Source of the DNA: Paludibacter sp. UBA6032
GTDB lineage: Bacteria > Bacteroidota > Bacteroidia > Bacteroidales > Paludibacteraceae
DNA length: 64,000 nucleotides
Assembly: GCA_002427885.1 (NCBI GenBank)
Contig: DIZI01000044.1
Coordinates: forward strand, 1-64,000
Direction: 5' to 3'
Below the pieces are notes generated by a model. That model saw only the letters and a list, made by a program, of their open reading frames with translations. It made no database searches and was not told the origin of the DNA. Shown in pieces: positions 10,596 to 20,373 of this stretch (its first letter is position 1; every line of letters starts with the position of its first letter). Position numbers and translations under genes: made by a program.

Positions 10596-11153
10596 ATGAA
10601 AACAAAATTGATTATTCTATTTGCATTGTCAACGTTATCAATGATGACATTTGCACAAACAAAAGACACAGCACAGATTCAAAACGCCAAAAATTACATG
10701 TATAAATGGAAGCTGGGAATTGATTTTAAATTACCTGCTTTAAGTCCGGAGGCGATTCAAATAGCATTGGTGGATTTTGACCCTACTGAAAAGTTTATGC
10801 AAAAGTTCAATATGATCTATTTAACAGAAAAATTGAAAAAGGCAAAAGATGATGAGGAAAGAACGTTTCAAATTATTATCGGTATTACGGTATACTGGAA
10901 CAATTTATTCGATGTTGTCAAAGGAAGTGAATTGTATTTATTGACACCAAATCCATTTATACTCAGTTCTGTGGCAAATTATTCGAAGCCAATAACCAAA
11001 AAATGGTTAGTCTCAAAATCATTTTTATTAGACAACAAACCTTATTGTTATATCATTCCGATAGAATTAGAAAATGGAACCAATCTGGATATTACACTAG
11101 ATACAACGAATCTTATTTCGCTGACTGATATTTATAATAAGATAAAAAAATAA
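10596..11153 (+). CDS. Secreted protein of unknown function
   Basis: A 185-residue protein with a clean signal peptide (MKTKLIILFALSTLSMMTFAQ, cleaved after FAQ). I recognise no domain. The mature part is a mixed alpha/beta chain with several aromatic residues and a basic end (YNKIKK). It stands alone: 475 bp of upstream DNA separates it from the UspA gene, and 115 bp separate it from the VIT-domain gene that follows in the same direction, so co-transcription with the latter is possible. Nothing in the sequence fixes a role. Confidence 0.6.
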   Translation: MKTKLIILFALSTLSMMTFAQTKDTAQIQNAKNYMYKWKLGIDFKLPALSPEAIQIALVDFDPTEKFMQKFNMIYLTEKLKKAKDDEERTFQIIIGITVYWNNLFDVVKGSELYLLTPNPFILSSVANYSKPITKKWLVSKSFLLDNKPYCYIIPIELENGTNLDITLDTTNLISLTDIYNKIKK

Positions 11154-11268
11154 ACTGCTGACAATATATGGAAAATTTTCAGAACCCTGGTGGAGCTTTC
11201 GGGATGTGTGGGAGTGGTGGAAAATTAAAATGAGTAAAGTTTGAAGATACAATATAAATATTATCAAT

Positions 11269-14247
11269 ATGAATGCAATTGGAGTTCAGAACCGAAAAAT
11301 GATTGTGATTATTCTTACTATCATTTTCTTTCAACCTTTTTTATGTTTTATACATTCACAACAAAACAGACAGGTAGCTATTAACCCTGTTATGAAAGTC
11401 AACAATCTGAGAAATAGTACAGAAAACCCGATGAGGCTGGATAATCTCAGCGTTGACATCAAGATTATCGGACAAATAGCAGTTACCACCCTGGATATGA
11501 CTTTCTATAACCCTAACTCACGGGTGATGGAAGGAGAATTTAATTTCCCGTTGGGCGAAGGACAAACGGTTTCACGTTTTGCATTAGATATAAATGGAAA
11601 CATGCGCGAAGGTGTTGTTGTTGAGAAAGAACAGGGACGTAAAACGTTTGAAACCATTGTTCGAAGGGGAGTGGATCCGGGATTGCTCGAAAAAACGGAA
11701 GGAAATAACTTTCGTATGCGTGTATATCCTTTGCCTGCAAAAGGAACAAGAAGAGTTGTGCTTGCATTCGAACAAGAATTAACGGATAAAGGAAACTATG
11801 ATTTGTATATTCTACCTTTAAAAATCAATGAATCAATAGAAAGATTCTCCGTTCATGCTGAAGTAATTAAAAACATTGTAAAATTAGATTTAGAAAATAA
11901 TGAACTTGTTAATCTGGCATTCAATAAATGGAATGATTCATATGTTGCTAATTTTGAGCAAAACAACTTTGTTCCCGATAAACAGATTGCGCTTGCATTT
12001 CCCCATACAGGTAATGCCGAAAAAGTCTTTACTGCCGCAAAAAACGAACATTCCGACTCATCCTATTTTTATGTGACTTTCAGACCGAAACCTTCCATTC
12101 AAGTTAAAACATTACCGAAACGAATAACTCTGTTATGGGATAATTCGAACTCAGCTCAGGATCGAAACTTAGAAATAGAATTAGCTATATTGGCTAACTA
12201 TATTCAAAAAACAGGAAATCTGTCTATTGAACTCGTACCCTTCAATATTAAAACCGGTAAAGCTGAAACATTTGAAATTATAAACGGGAACTGGGATAAA
12301 CTAAAATCGACATTAATGGCTACAGTTTATGATGGAGGTACTTCATTGGGCTGCCTTGATTTTACAAAGTTTAAGAGTGATGAAATCCTTCTTTTTTCGG
12401 ACGGAATGACAACCTTTGGTAGTATGGAACCAAAGTTTTCGAACACACCGGTGTTCACTTTGAATTCGAATGTTACTGCCAATCCATTGTTTCTTACCTA
12501 CCTGGCTCAACGCAGCGGAGTGTATATTGATTTAAATAAGTTTAGCAGCGATGAAGTTGTGGCAAAACTAACGAACAATAATTATCATTTTATTTCGGCA
12601 CAAATTAAGGATGGGCAGGTTTCAACTGTTTACCCATCCATGCCTTGCCAATTTAACAATACGTTTAGCCTTGCCGGAACACTACCTGGAAAATCAGCAA
12701 CACTTGTATTGAACTTTGGCTTTGGTTCAACAATAACCTACTCTAAATTAATTTCTATAAATGTGGATAATTCTACCGATCAGGCAATTCTGAGCCGGAT
12801 ATGGGCTGACAAAAAAATTGCTGAGTTGAGTCTTAATGAAGAAAAAAATAAAAATGAAATCACCCAAACCGGAAAGCAATTCGGAATAGTAACACCCAAT
12901 ACTTCATTAATCGTTCTCGAAAATATTAACGATTATCTGGATAACGATATAGTGCCACCAACAGAAATGCAGGAGAAGTATTTTACACTTAAGGCGACTC
13001 GTGAAAAAGAAGGGGCAGAAAAAATAAAATCACATATCGAATCTGTTGTAAGCCTTTCGGATGAACAAAGTAAATGGTGGAACAAAAACTTTATCTATAC
13101 TCCTGACAAATCAACTAAAGCTAAACAGTCTGGTGGTGTTCATTCCACTGCTCCGGTTATTGCAAGAGATGAAGAAGTAAGATCTCAGGAAGAATTGAAT
13201 GTAACCGGAGCGGTTATGTCTATTGCCGAGGTAAGGGGGAATGATGAAATAAATGGTCGTGATATAGCAGATATAAAAGAGAATGTGACACAGTCTCCCG
13301 GAGCTGAGCCAATATCTGTCAGAAATCCAGAAAGTAACTCAACAATTGAGTTGAATGCCTGGGATCCGCAAACCCCTTACTTAAAAGTTTTACAATATGC
13401 GGCGGCAGGATCAGAGTATCCTACTTACCTGAAACTCAAAAAGGAATACGGTACAACCCCTTCATTTTATATTGATGCAGCCGATTTCTTTTCAAAATCA
13501 GGTAAAAAGGATACGGCTGTTACGGTTCTTTCAAACATCGCCGAGCTCAGACTTGAATCACCGCAATTATTACGTGTTCTCGGGAATAAACTTCTTGACT
13601 TTAAATGTTTTGCCGAAGCAGTGATGGTTTTCGAAAAGGTTCTGAAATTGAAAGGAGAAGAACCCCAGTCGTATCGTGATTTAGGACTTGCTTACGATGC
13701 TAATGGAAATTATCAACAAGCAATCAGCACGCTTTATGAAGTAGTGAAAAAAAACTGGGATAATCGATTCCCCGGGATAGAGTTAATCGTTATGAATGAA
13801 ATCAATAATATTCTTGCCCTCCATCCGACGCTTGATTCTGGTTTTATCGATCATCGTTTGATAAAGAAAGAGCCTGTAAGTATTCGGGTTTGTTTGACCT
13901 GGGATACTGATAATTGCGATATGGATCTTTGGGTTACAGATCCTGTCGGTGAAAAATGTTTCTATGAACATAATCTCACCCGCATTGGAGGTAAAATTTC
14001 AACTGACTTTATCAATGGTTATGGTCCTGAAGAATTCATGATCAGGAAAGCGATAAATGGCAAATATTTAGTGCAGGCTAATTATTATGGCACACACTCG
14101 CAATCGATACTGGCACCTGTGAATTTGCATTTGGTTTTTATCACAAATTTCGGGAAACCCAATCAAAAGAAACAAGAATTGACTATACGGCTCGAGAATA
14201 AGCAAGATGTCATTAATGTGGGTAAATTTAGTTTTATGACCAATTAA
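11269..14247 (+). CDS. VIT / VWA-like / TPR-like / DUF2135 exported protein
   Basis: A 992-residue protein. The N-terminus has a hydrophobic signal segment (about residues 11-30; Met11 is an alternative start). Residues about 35-180 form a VIT (vault inter-alpha-trypsin) domain with the typical LDMTFYNPNSRVMEGEFNFPL and RMRVYPLPAKGTRRV strands. A von Willebrand A-like part follows, with a DxSxS MIDAS motif at D291-S293-S295. Residues about 700-840 look like helical TPR-type repeats (SYRDLGLAYDANGNYQQAISTLYE). The last 120 residues match DUF2135/YfaP-like: TWDTDNCDMDLWVTDP and HNLTRIGG. Such proteins are found in Bacteroidota envelopes; a calcium- or metal-dependent adhesion or assembly role is plausible from VIT-VWA biology but unproven. 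Confidence 0.8.
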   Translation: MNAIGVQNRKMIVIILTIIFFQPFLCFIHSQQNRQVAINPVMKVNNLRNSTENPMRLDNLSVDIKIIGQIAVTTLDMTFYNPNSRVMEGEFNFPLGEGQTVSRFALDINGNMREGVVVEKEQGRKTFETIVRRGVDPGLLEKTEGNNFRMRVYPLPAKGTRRVVLAFEQELTDKGNYDLYILPLKINESIERFSVHAEVIKNIVKLDLENNELVNLAFNKWNDSYVANFEQNNFVPDKQIALAFPHTGNAEKVFTAAKNEHSDSSYFYVTFRPKPSIQVKTLPKRITLLWDNSNSAQDRNLEIELAILANYIQKTGNLSIELVPFNIKTGKAETFEIINGNWDKLKSTLMATVYDGGTSLGCLDFTKFKSDEILLFSDGMTTFGSMEPKFSNTPVFTLNSNVTANPLFLTYLAQRSGVYIDLNKFSSDEVVAKLTNNNYHFISAQIKDGQVSTVYPSMPCQFNNTFSLAGTLPGKSATLVLNFGFGSTITYSKLISINVDNSTDQAILSRIWADKKIAELSLNEEKNKNEITQTGKQFGIVTPNTSLIVLENINDYLDNDIVPPTEMQEKYFTLKATREKEGAEKIKSHIESVVSLSDEQSKWWNKNFIYTPDKSTKAKQSGGVHSTAPVIARDEEVRSQEELNVTGAVMSIAEVRGNDEINGRDIADIKENVTQSPGAEPISVRNPESNSTIELNAWDPQTPYLKVLQYAAAGSEYPTYLKLKKEYGTTPSFYIDAADFFSKSGKKDTAVTVLSNIAELRLESPQLLRVLGNKLLDFKCFAEAVMVFEKVLKLKGEEPQSYRDLGLAYDANGNYQQAISTLYEVVKKNWDNRFPGIELIVMNEINNILALHPTLDSGFIDHRLIKKEPVSIRVCLTWDTDNCDMDLWVTDPVGEKCFYEHNLTRIGGKISTDFINGYGPEEFMIRKAINGKYLVQANYYGTHSQSILAPVNLHLVFITNFGKPNQKKQELTIRLENKQDVINVGKFSFMTN

Positions 14248-14279
14248 TTTCAATACTGGTATTTAAAAACAATCACTTT

Positions 14280-14307
14280 CCCTCTCCCGATAACTATCAG
14301 GAGAGGG
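14280..14307. terminator. CCCTCTCC...GGAGAGGG stem-loop between convergent genes
   Basis: Eight-base arms (14280-14287 and 14300-14307) enclose CGATAACTATCA, a variant of the CCCGATAGCTATCGGG repeat found elsewhere in the window. It lies between the plus-strand VIT gene and the minus-strand GIN gene, so it could terminate both, but no U-tract follows. It may simply be a dispersed repeat. Confidence 0.45.
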
Positions 14308-14400
14308 TATAATGGTTAAACGTTTTTATCACAGCACCTGCGCGATTGTCCGCAAAGGTACTTTTACGATTATCAGTTTGAAAATTATTTCAGAAAATAT

Positions 14401-15132
14401 TTATTTCTTAATCACAACACCACTTCCCGGCGTACTGGAATTCACTGTTCCCGGGTTTCCATAGTAATAAATATTTCCCGAACCGGTAATTTTGGCTTTT
14501 AGTTCATTCGTTACGTTTACATCAATATTTCCACTACCCGTTATTGTACAATCGGCGCTGAATGCTATCAAATCAGATAAATGAATATCTCCACTGCCGG
14601 AAATTAATGCTTTTACACTCTTAGCATTCCCTGTTGCAGAAATATTTCCACTTCCAAGAACAGTTACTTCAACATCTTTAATATCCAGACGCTGAGTAGC
14701 ATCAATATTTCCACTTCCGGTTATGATCATTCGTTCGATATCTTTGAATGCTGAATTTATTTTCATATCACCACTTCCGGTGATACTTAATGATTTCAAG
14801 GTATCCGGCATTGTAATCATTACTTTTGCCTTGCTGTTATTCAAAATTGTAGTAGATGGTTCAACAGAGATTGTCAACTTGTGATCCACGATTTTCAGCG
14901 AAAGATATTGAATTATATTTTCATAATCAGATACTTCCACGCTGTATGTATCGCCTTTGACAATTTCAGCATCGGCCGACGAAACTATTTCAACTGAATT
15001 AAAATCAGTGACAGTTCTACTCTCTGAAAGGATGTTACCGGAACCGGTTATTCCAAACCAGTTAGTGCAAGAGCCCAATAAAAATGGGAAAAGCAAAAAT
15101 GCTGCAGTTCTTACTAAATGTTTCTTTACCAT
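14401..15132 (-). CDS. GIN-domain (DUF2807) lipoprotein
   Basis: A 243-residue lipoprotein. The signal peptide ends with lipobox LLGSC (Cys22). The mature part is the DUF2807 'head GIN' domain, here very regular: the motif GSGNI/GSGDI, usually preceded by T or L, comes back about eight times from residue 28 to the end (ITGSGN, SITGSGDM, IITGSGNI, VLGSGNI, ISGSGDI, ITGSGNI twice, TPGSG). These mark the turns of a right-handed beta-helix-like solenoid. Function in Bacteroidota is not established; the Pfam name suggests an adhesin head. It is the only gene on the minus strand here, convergent with the VIT gene and divergent from the cytochrome gene. Confidence 0.88.
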   Translation of the reverse strand: MVKKHLVRTAAFLLFPFLLGSCTNWFGITGSGNILSESRTVTDFNSVEIVSSADAEIVKGDTYSVEVSDYENIIQYLSLKIVDHKLTISVEPSTTILNNSKAKVMITMPDTLKSLSITGSGDMKINSAFKDIERMIITGSGNIDATQRLDIKDVEVTVLGSGNISATGNAKSVKALISGSGDIHLSDLIAFSADCTITGSGNIDVNVTNELKAKITGSGNIYYYGNPGTVNSSTPGSGVVIKK

Positions 15133-15609
15133 ACGTTTTAATTTTTAAAAATTGAGTTACTATTATTTTCTTTAGTTGGTATCCTGAATTAAATGAATCT
15201 CAATCCTGCTTCCACACCCGCTTAACTTTTCAGACTATATCCGTTATTGTAGTCCTTATTTTCAATAGATTAAGGGTTTTTAAAGCATTTATTTATACAT
15301 TTTCAATTAAGGGCACAAATCATTTTTAAAAACAAGGTTTTTATTGAAACCCTTAGTAGCAAACAGTAAACCCCATCAAGTCTCACCCTTATTTTATTTT
15401 GTATATATGATTACCAATGTGTTAAGTTTATTCTTATCTCGAACTCACGTTAATTAAGTATTTCAGGTTACACCCTTTGCTCAGATTTATGCAATACAGA
15501 ATCTGACTTCTGAATCTCAAAATATACAAATATATAAATTTTTAAGTTGAAACTGAACTATTCCAACGAAACTTCACTTATATATTGTATTAATTAAAAA
15601 TTCACTGAC
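15133..15609. other. Divergent intergenic region, 477 bp
   Basis: It separates the minus-strand GIN gene from the plus-strand cytochrome gene and must hold both promoters. I see no gene, no clear hairpin, and no confident promoter pair; a TATTTTG-like -7 string lies near 15396-15404 but is too far from the cytochrome start to be sure. Confidence 0.4.
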
Positions 15610-16164
15610 ATGAAAAAAGTCCTTATTACTATCGCTATAACACTCGTTGTTCTGGTCGTCGGCGCTTTTATTTATATTTCATCCGGAGCTTACGACATTA
15701 GCCAACTTTCACATCACAATAAGCTTACACTCTCAATTATTAAAATGACAACGCACAGGTCGGTAGACAGAAGGATGTCTGAAAACCCGGTACCTGACAA
15801 CCTGAAAGATTCGACTGTACTGGTGACCGGTTTTCAACATTACAACCAAATGTGTGTAAGTTGTCACGGTGCGCCCGGCATTCAACCCAACGAAATGGTG
15901 GAAGGTTTGTATCCGAAACCTCCACTCATGTACAAACACGGCGAAGAAGATGCAGCCCAGGAATTCTTCTGGGTTATCAAAAACGGAATTAAGATGACAA
16001 GTATGCCGGCATTCAAGCCAACTCACACAGATGCACAAATATGGGCAATGGCAGCATTTGTTACACAAAAACTGGCTAAAATGTCACCCGATGAATACAA
16101 GGCATGGATGAAGAAATATGGCGAAACAGACAACGAATCAGAAACCCCAGTAACTATGCCATAA
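15610..16164 (+). CDS. Membrane-anchored cytochrome c, class I
   Basis: A 184-residue monohaem cytochrome. Residues 1-25 are a hydrophobic anchor or uncleaved signal. The haem is attached at C82-V-S-C85-H86, with H86 as one axial ligand; M132 in the motif SMPAF is the expected second ligand. The length and the SCHGAPGIQPNEM block are like the small periplasmic c-type subunits of Bacteroidota. It should carry electrons at the outer face of the inner membrane, partner unknown. It stands alone, with no oxidase or dehydrogenase genes beside it. Confidence 0.88.
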   Translation: MKKVLITIAITLVVLVVGAFIYISSGAYDISQLSHHNKLTLSIIKMTTHRSVDRRMSENPVPDNLKDSTVLVTGFQHYNQMCVSCHGAPGIQPNEMVEGLYPKPPLMYKHGEEDAAQEFFWVIKNGIKMTSMPAFKPTHTDAQIWAMAAFVTQKLAKMSPDEYKAWMKKYGETDNESETPVTMP

Positions 16165-16352
16165 ATAGCCTCAAACTGGTCTTTGTTACAAACGATGAGT
16201 AGAGTGCTAAATTCAGCCGAACGGTGAATACTCTACACGACTGTAGTCAGTACATGTTATTTGTAGAATCAATCTCTTGCCCAATCGTGATAATTGGAAA
16301 ATTAAAACGGCCGGGCAAAACGTTAACCTTATAAATTAAATCAACACTCATT

Positions 16353-16793
16353 ATGAAACTAATAGCTAAAGCAACAATACAGATTCAAAAACCGATAACA
16401 GAAGTTTTTGAAGGAATTGTAAATCCTGAAAAGATGACGAACTATTTCATTTCCGAAAGTAGTGGACGAATGGAAACAGGAAAAAACCTAATTTGGAAAT
16501 TTCCTGAATTTAATGATAAATGTCAGGTAAAAGAAATTAAAATTGTTGCCAATCAGTCCGTTTCATTTGTTTGGGACAAAGAAACCCTTGTAAAAATTGA
16601 ACTGGAATCACAACCTGATAAAAGTACATTAGTAAAAGTGACCGAAGACGGAAAAACTTACAACGAAGATAATCTGAAGTGGCTGATAGGGAATACGGAA
16701 GGTTGGGCCAATTTTCTGGCTTGCATGAAGGCTTATCTTGAATATGGGATACAACTTCGCAAGGGAGCATTTGATTTTATGAGAATAAAATGA
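16353..16793 (+). CDS. SRPBCC / AHSA1-like hydrophobic-ligand-binding protein
   Basis: A 146-residue protein with the START/SRPBCC pattern: an N-terminal strand AKATIQIQKPITEVFEGIVNPEKMTNYF, a middle part SGRMETGKNLIWKFPEF, and the C-terminal helix GWANFLACMKAYLEYGIQLRKG. These small helix-grip proteins bind hydrophobic molecules or aid chaperones (AHSA1 group); the ligand cannot be told from sequence. No signal peptide, so cytosolic. A single-gene unit 188 bp after the cytochrome gene. Confidence 0.8.
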   Translation: MKLIAKATIQIQKPITEVFEGIVNPEKMTNYFISESSGRMETGKNLIWKFPEFNDKCQVKEIKIVANQSVSFVWDKETLVKIELESQPDKSTLVKVTEDGKTYNEDNLKWLIGNTEGWANFLACMKAYLEYGIQLRKGAFDFMRIK

Positions 16794-17179
16794 AAACCAC
16801 TAATACATTTTACCCGCATCAAGAACCCATGTTCTAAAGGATATGTTTCTTAAATAAGTAAGGAAAGGCAATGTTGGCGACTAAAGTGCAATTGTCAGGA
16901 TCAGAATTTTCAGAATTTTTAAATAACCAGAATGAAGATATGCTCTGTTCAAATTTATATTTTGTAGATTATTCCCCTTTGGTCAGTGACTATTGGTTCT
17001 GATGCTGACAGTTTAGTCGGTTGTGATTTCTCCCGCATTTATTATGTACTTTTGTACGAACAGCCGGTTGATTGATTTATAACAATTAAGTAAAGCATAT
17101 TTCGACCATTCTTTATACCTGTTCATCATTTCAAACAGATAGCAAAATAATTTTAGTAACATATATTACACAACCAAAA
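16794..17179. other. Intergenic region with possible promoter of the nitroreductase gene
   Basis: No gene is seen. A Bacteroidota -7 box TACTTTTG lies at 17047-17054 and runs straight into TGTACGAACA (17053-17062), a 10-nt string identical to the core of operator 2 of the LacI gene at 59415-59424. No good -33 TTTG stands at the standard distance, so the promoter call is weak. The start codon is about 120 bp downstream. Confidence 0.35.
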
Positions 17180-17902
17180 ATGACTTTAGAAGAAATAATA
17201 AATTTCAGACGTTCTGTAAGACACTACAAGGATCTTCCCATTGATTCTGAAAAAGTAAAACATTGTATAGAACTGGCAACGTTGGCTCCCAACAGTTCCA
17301 ATATGCAACTATGGGAGTTTTATCACATAACAAATCCGGAAATTCTAAAGGAACTCTCAGTTGCCTGTTTAAATCAAAAAGCGGCGACAACAGCCCAACA
17401 AATGGTAGTTTTCGTAACCAGACAGGATTTGTACCGGAAAAGAGCAAAAAAAATGATGGACCTGGAAACTCAGAATGTACTGAAAAATAGCCCAAAAGAG
17501 AAACAGCAGAAAAGAATCAAAACCTGGAAATTGTATTATGGAAATGTAATGCCATTTTTGTATTCCCGCTTTTTGGGGATTTTCGGGATTGTGCGAAAAA
17601 TCCTGGTCAATATTATTGGGATTTTCAGAACAATCACTTATCAGGTATCTGAAAACGACGTGAGAGTCGTCGTTCATAAAACCTGTGCTTTGGCGGCGCA
17701 AACGTTTATGTTAGTAATGGCCGGTGAAAGTTATGACACCTGTCCGATGGAAGGTTTTGATGGTCGGAAAGTGAAAAGCATCCTGAAATTGCCTTTGGGG
17801 GCAGAAATCAATATGATTATTTCCTGTGGAATCAGAGAAGAACACGGAGTTTGGGGAGACAGAATGAGAATTCCTTTCGACGAAGTTTATCAACGGATTT
17901 GA
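17180..17902 (+). CDS. Nitroreductase-family FMN oxidoreductase
   Basis: A 240-residue nitroreductase fold protein. The FMN-phosphate-binding start is typical: INFRRSVRHYKDLPIDSEKV, followed by LATLAPNSSNMQLWEFY. Near the end CGIREEHGVWGDRMRIPFDEV closes the fold. A hydrophobic insertion at about residues 115-150 (YGNVMPFLYSRFLGIFGIVRKIL) is longer than in standard NfsB-like enzymes and could contact membrane or cover the active site. The substrate is not predictable. It precedes the PBP1A gene by 110 bp on the same strand. Confidence 0.85.
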   Translation: MTLEEIINFRRSVRHYKDLPIDSEKVKHCIELATLAPNSSNMQLWEFYHITNPEILKELSVACLNQKAATTAQQMVVFVTRQDLYRKRAKKMMDLETQNVLKNSPKEKQQKRIKTWKLYYGNVMPFLYSRFLGIFGIVRKILVNIIGIFRTITYQVSENDVRVVVHKTCALAAQTFMLVMAGESYDTCPMEGFDGRKVKSILKLPLGAEINMIISCGIREEHGVWGDRMRIPFDEVYQRI

Positions 17903-18012
17903 AAAACAACAAAACTCACTCTTCCTCGTTACTATAGCTGTCGTGAGTAGCTGAGTATCGAAATTAATCATAAAGTAAGTAACGGATTTATCTCTTTTAA
18001 ATAATTAGAAAT

Positions 18013-20178
18013 ATGGAACTTCCAAAAATATTGCTTTTAAAAAAAATCCTGAAATATTTTTTGATTTTCCTGTCTTCCATACTGCTTTTATGCGTGTTGT
18101 TGTTTTTTTTAGTGTATTCGGGGATATTTGGATCCTTACCCGATAAGCAAGCGCTGAAAGCAATCAATAATGAAGAAGCTTCGCTGGTAATATCTTCCGA
18201 CAGCGTAATCATCGGGAAGTTTTTTGCCGAGAATCGAACCAATATCTCCAACACTGAAATTCCCGTTCATCTTAAAAATGCATTGATTGCCACTGAAGAC
18301 AAGCGCTTTTTTACCCATGGCGGTTACGATCTTCAGAGTTATTTTCGTGTTTTTTTTAAAAGTATCCTTTGGGGCGAAAGCCAGGGCGGTGGTGGAAGTA
18401 CGCTGACACAACAATTGGTAAAAAACTTGTATGGCCGCCGGAATTATGGGTTCCTGAGTCTGCCAGTGAACAAGATAAGGGAAATTATTATTGCTGCACG
18501 TATGGAGGAAGTGTACAACAAAGAGGAACTCTTGGTGCTTTACCTGAATTCCGTCCCTTTTGGCGAAGATGTTTACGGGGTGGAAGCTGCCTCACACCGG
18601 TATTTCAATAAACCTGCCCGCAAGCTGAAAGTGGAAGAATCGGCTGTATTAGTGGGATTACTGAAAGCGAATACCTATTTTAATCCACGTCTTAATCCCA
18701 AAAATTCGCTGGAGCGCAGAAACATGGTACTGACTTTAATGGAAAAACAAAAGTATCTGACAAAGGCTAAGTTGGATAGTTTGCGGAAAATCCCGTTAAG
18801 ACTGAACTATGAAAACATGAATACTGAAGCTCCGGCTGGCTATTTTGTCTATCAGGTAAAGAAAAAAACGGAGAAAATTCTGGAAGATATTCAACGGAAA
18901 GAGGGTAAGGAATATGACCTGAATAAAGATGGGCTCAAAATATACACGACCCTGAATATGAAGATTCAGCAAGCAACTACCGAAGGCATACACAACCATT
19001 TGTACAGTATGCAAAAGTTGCTGGATAATGAGCTTCAAAATCACAATATAAAAAAACAATGGTATAGTAAACAGTTCAACCTGCATGGTGCAGATAATTC
19101 AGGCAAAAAAAACATCGAGGTATTTGACTGGAAAGGTATCGTTAGCAGAAAAATGAATAAGACAGACAGTTTGTGGTATTACTACAAAATGCTGAATGCT
19201 TCGGTACTTATTACTAACCCGAAAAATGGAGCGGTCATTACCTGGATTGGTGGTAACGACTTCAGTAGACTTCCTTTTGATATGGTGCTGTCGCACCGTC
19301 AGATTGCTTCAACCTTTAAGCCATTTTTATATGCTACGGCGCTGGAGAACAATTTTACTCCCTGTACCTACCTTAAAAATATTCAAAAAGTATATCCTGA
19401 ATACGAAAACTGGGAACCGCAAAATTTTGATCATACATTTACAAAAGACAGCACGGTTGCTCTTTGGTATGCCCTGGCTCACTCCATGAACCTGCCTACA
19501 CTGGATTTGTACTTTCAAACAGGGCGCGATAAACTTATTACTACCTGTAACAGGCTGCATTTTCCAACTACAAATGATGACTCGCCATCCATTGCTCTGG
19601 GAACACTTGATTTATCCCTCTATGAGGTTGTTCGTGCCTACGGTGCTTTTGCCAATAAGGGTGAAATGACAGAGCCGGTGATGATTAATAAAATCACCGA
19701 TGCCAAAGGAAAAGTCCTGTTCGAAAGAAAGGATGCCGGTGTTGAAAAAGTTTTCAACAAAGAAACCACTGAAAGGATTACGGCCATATTACAAAAAGCC
19801 ATCAACGAGGGAACAGGAACACGCATTAGGAACCAGTTTGCTATTCGTGCCGACCTTGCCGGTAAAACCGGTACGGCCGAAAACTATACAAATGCATGGT
19901 TTATTGCTTATACGCCCGATTTGGTGGTGGGAACCTGGGTTGGTGCAAGTTCGCCTGAAGTTCATTTTTACAGTGGAAACGGTTCGGGCTCTTCATTGGC
20001 ATTGCCCATAGTTGGTCATGTACTTCGTGCAATTGAGAATAATGCCGGTTGGAGAAAACAATTTCTTACTCCTTTTATAATTCCCGATTCTGTTTCTAAT
20101 GAATTAAATTGCGATCCCTACAAAGAAACCGGAATAACTGGATTTTTTAATCGTTTATTTCATCGGGAAAATAAATAA
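18013..20178 (+). CDS. Bifunctional penicillin-binding protein 1A-type (GT51 + transpeptidase)
   Basis: A 721-residue class A PBP that polymerises and cross-links peptidoglycan in the periplasm. A transmembrane anchor spans about residues 12-38. The glycosyltransferase domain (about 60-245) shows the catalytic E95 in ATEDKRFFTHGG, and GGGGSTLTQQLVKNLYGRR. The transpeptidase domain (about 330-690) has the serine box S433-T-F-K436, the second box S491-M-N493, and the third box K618-T-G620. The length and the lack of a long C-terminal tail fit PBP1A/PBP1C-size Bacteroidota enzymes. All key residues are present, so it should be active and beta-lactam binding. Confidence 0.93.
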   Translation: MELPKILLLKKILKYFLIFLSSILLLCVLLFFLVYSGIFGSLPDKQALKAINNEEASLVISSDSVIIGKFFAENRTNISNTEIPVHLKNALIATEDKRFFTHGGYDLQSYFRVFFKSILWGESQGGGGSTLTQQLVKNLYGRRNYGFLSLPVNKIREIIIAARMEEVYNKEELLVLYLNSVPFGEDVYGVEAASHRYFNKPARKLKVEESAVLVGLLKANTYFNPRLNPKNSLERRNMVLTLMEKQKYLTKAKLDSLRKIPLRLNYENMNTEAPAGYFVYQVKKKTEKILEDIQRKEGKEYDLNKDGLKIYTTLNMKIQQATTEGIHNHLYSMQKLLDNELQNHNIKKQWYSKQFNLHGADNSGKKNIEVFDWKGIVSRKMNKTDSLWYYYKMLNASVLITNPKNGAVITWIGGNDFSRLPFDMVLSHRQIASTFKPFLYATALENNFTPCTYLKNIQKVYPEYENWEPQNFDHTFTKDSTVALWYALAHSMNLPTLDLYFQTGRDKLITTCNRLHFPTTNDDSPSIALGTLDLSLYEVVRAYGAFANKGEMTEPVMINKITDAKGKVLFERKDAGVEKVFNKETTERITAILQKAINEGTGTRIRNQFAIRADLAGKTGTAENYTNAWFIAYTPDLVVGTWVGASSPEVHFYSGNGSGSSLALPIVGHVLRAIENNAGWRKQFLTPFIIPDSVSNELNCDPYKETGITGFFNRLFHRENK

Positions 20179-20191
20179 TAATATCCCGGCT

Positions 20192-20227
20192 CTCTCCCTC
20201 GTTAGTTCCCGATAATTATTGGGAGAG
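20192..20227. terminator. Stem-loop after the PBP gene
   Basis: CTCTCCC (20192-20198) pairs with GGGAGAG (20221-20227); the loop contains a CCCGATAATTATTGGG-like copy of the dispersed palindrome. It lies between the PBP gene and the convergent GH28 gene. Role as terminator is a guess. Confidence 0.35.
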
Positions 20228-20373
20228 GGGTTAATGGTTTGGCTTTTATAGCGCTCCCTGTTTGGCGTAGTCTCTTGACTAAGTTGTGATAAAAGGAAAG
20301 CTCAGCTTTCCAAATTTAAAGAACTTCCCCGCTCCCCAACCCGGCTGCATTTGCAGAATAAATCTGTCAGAAA

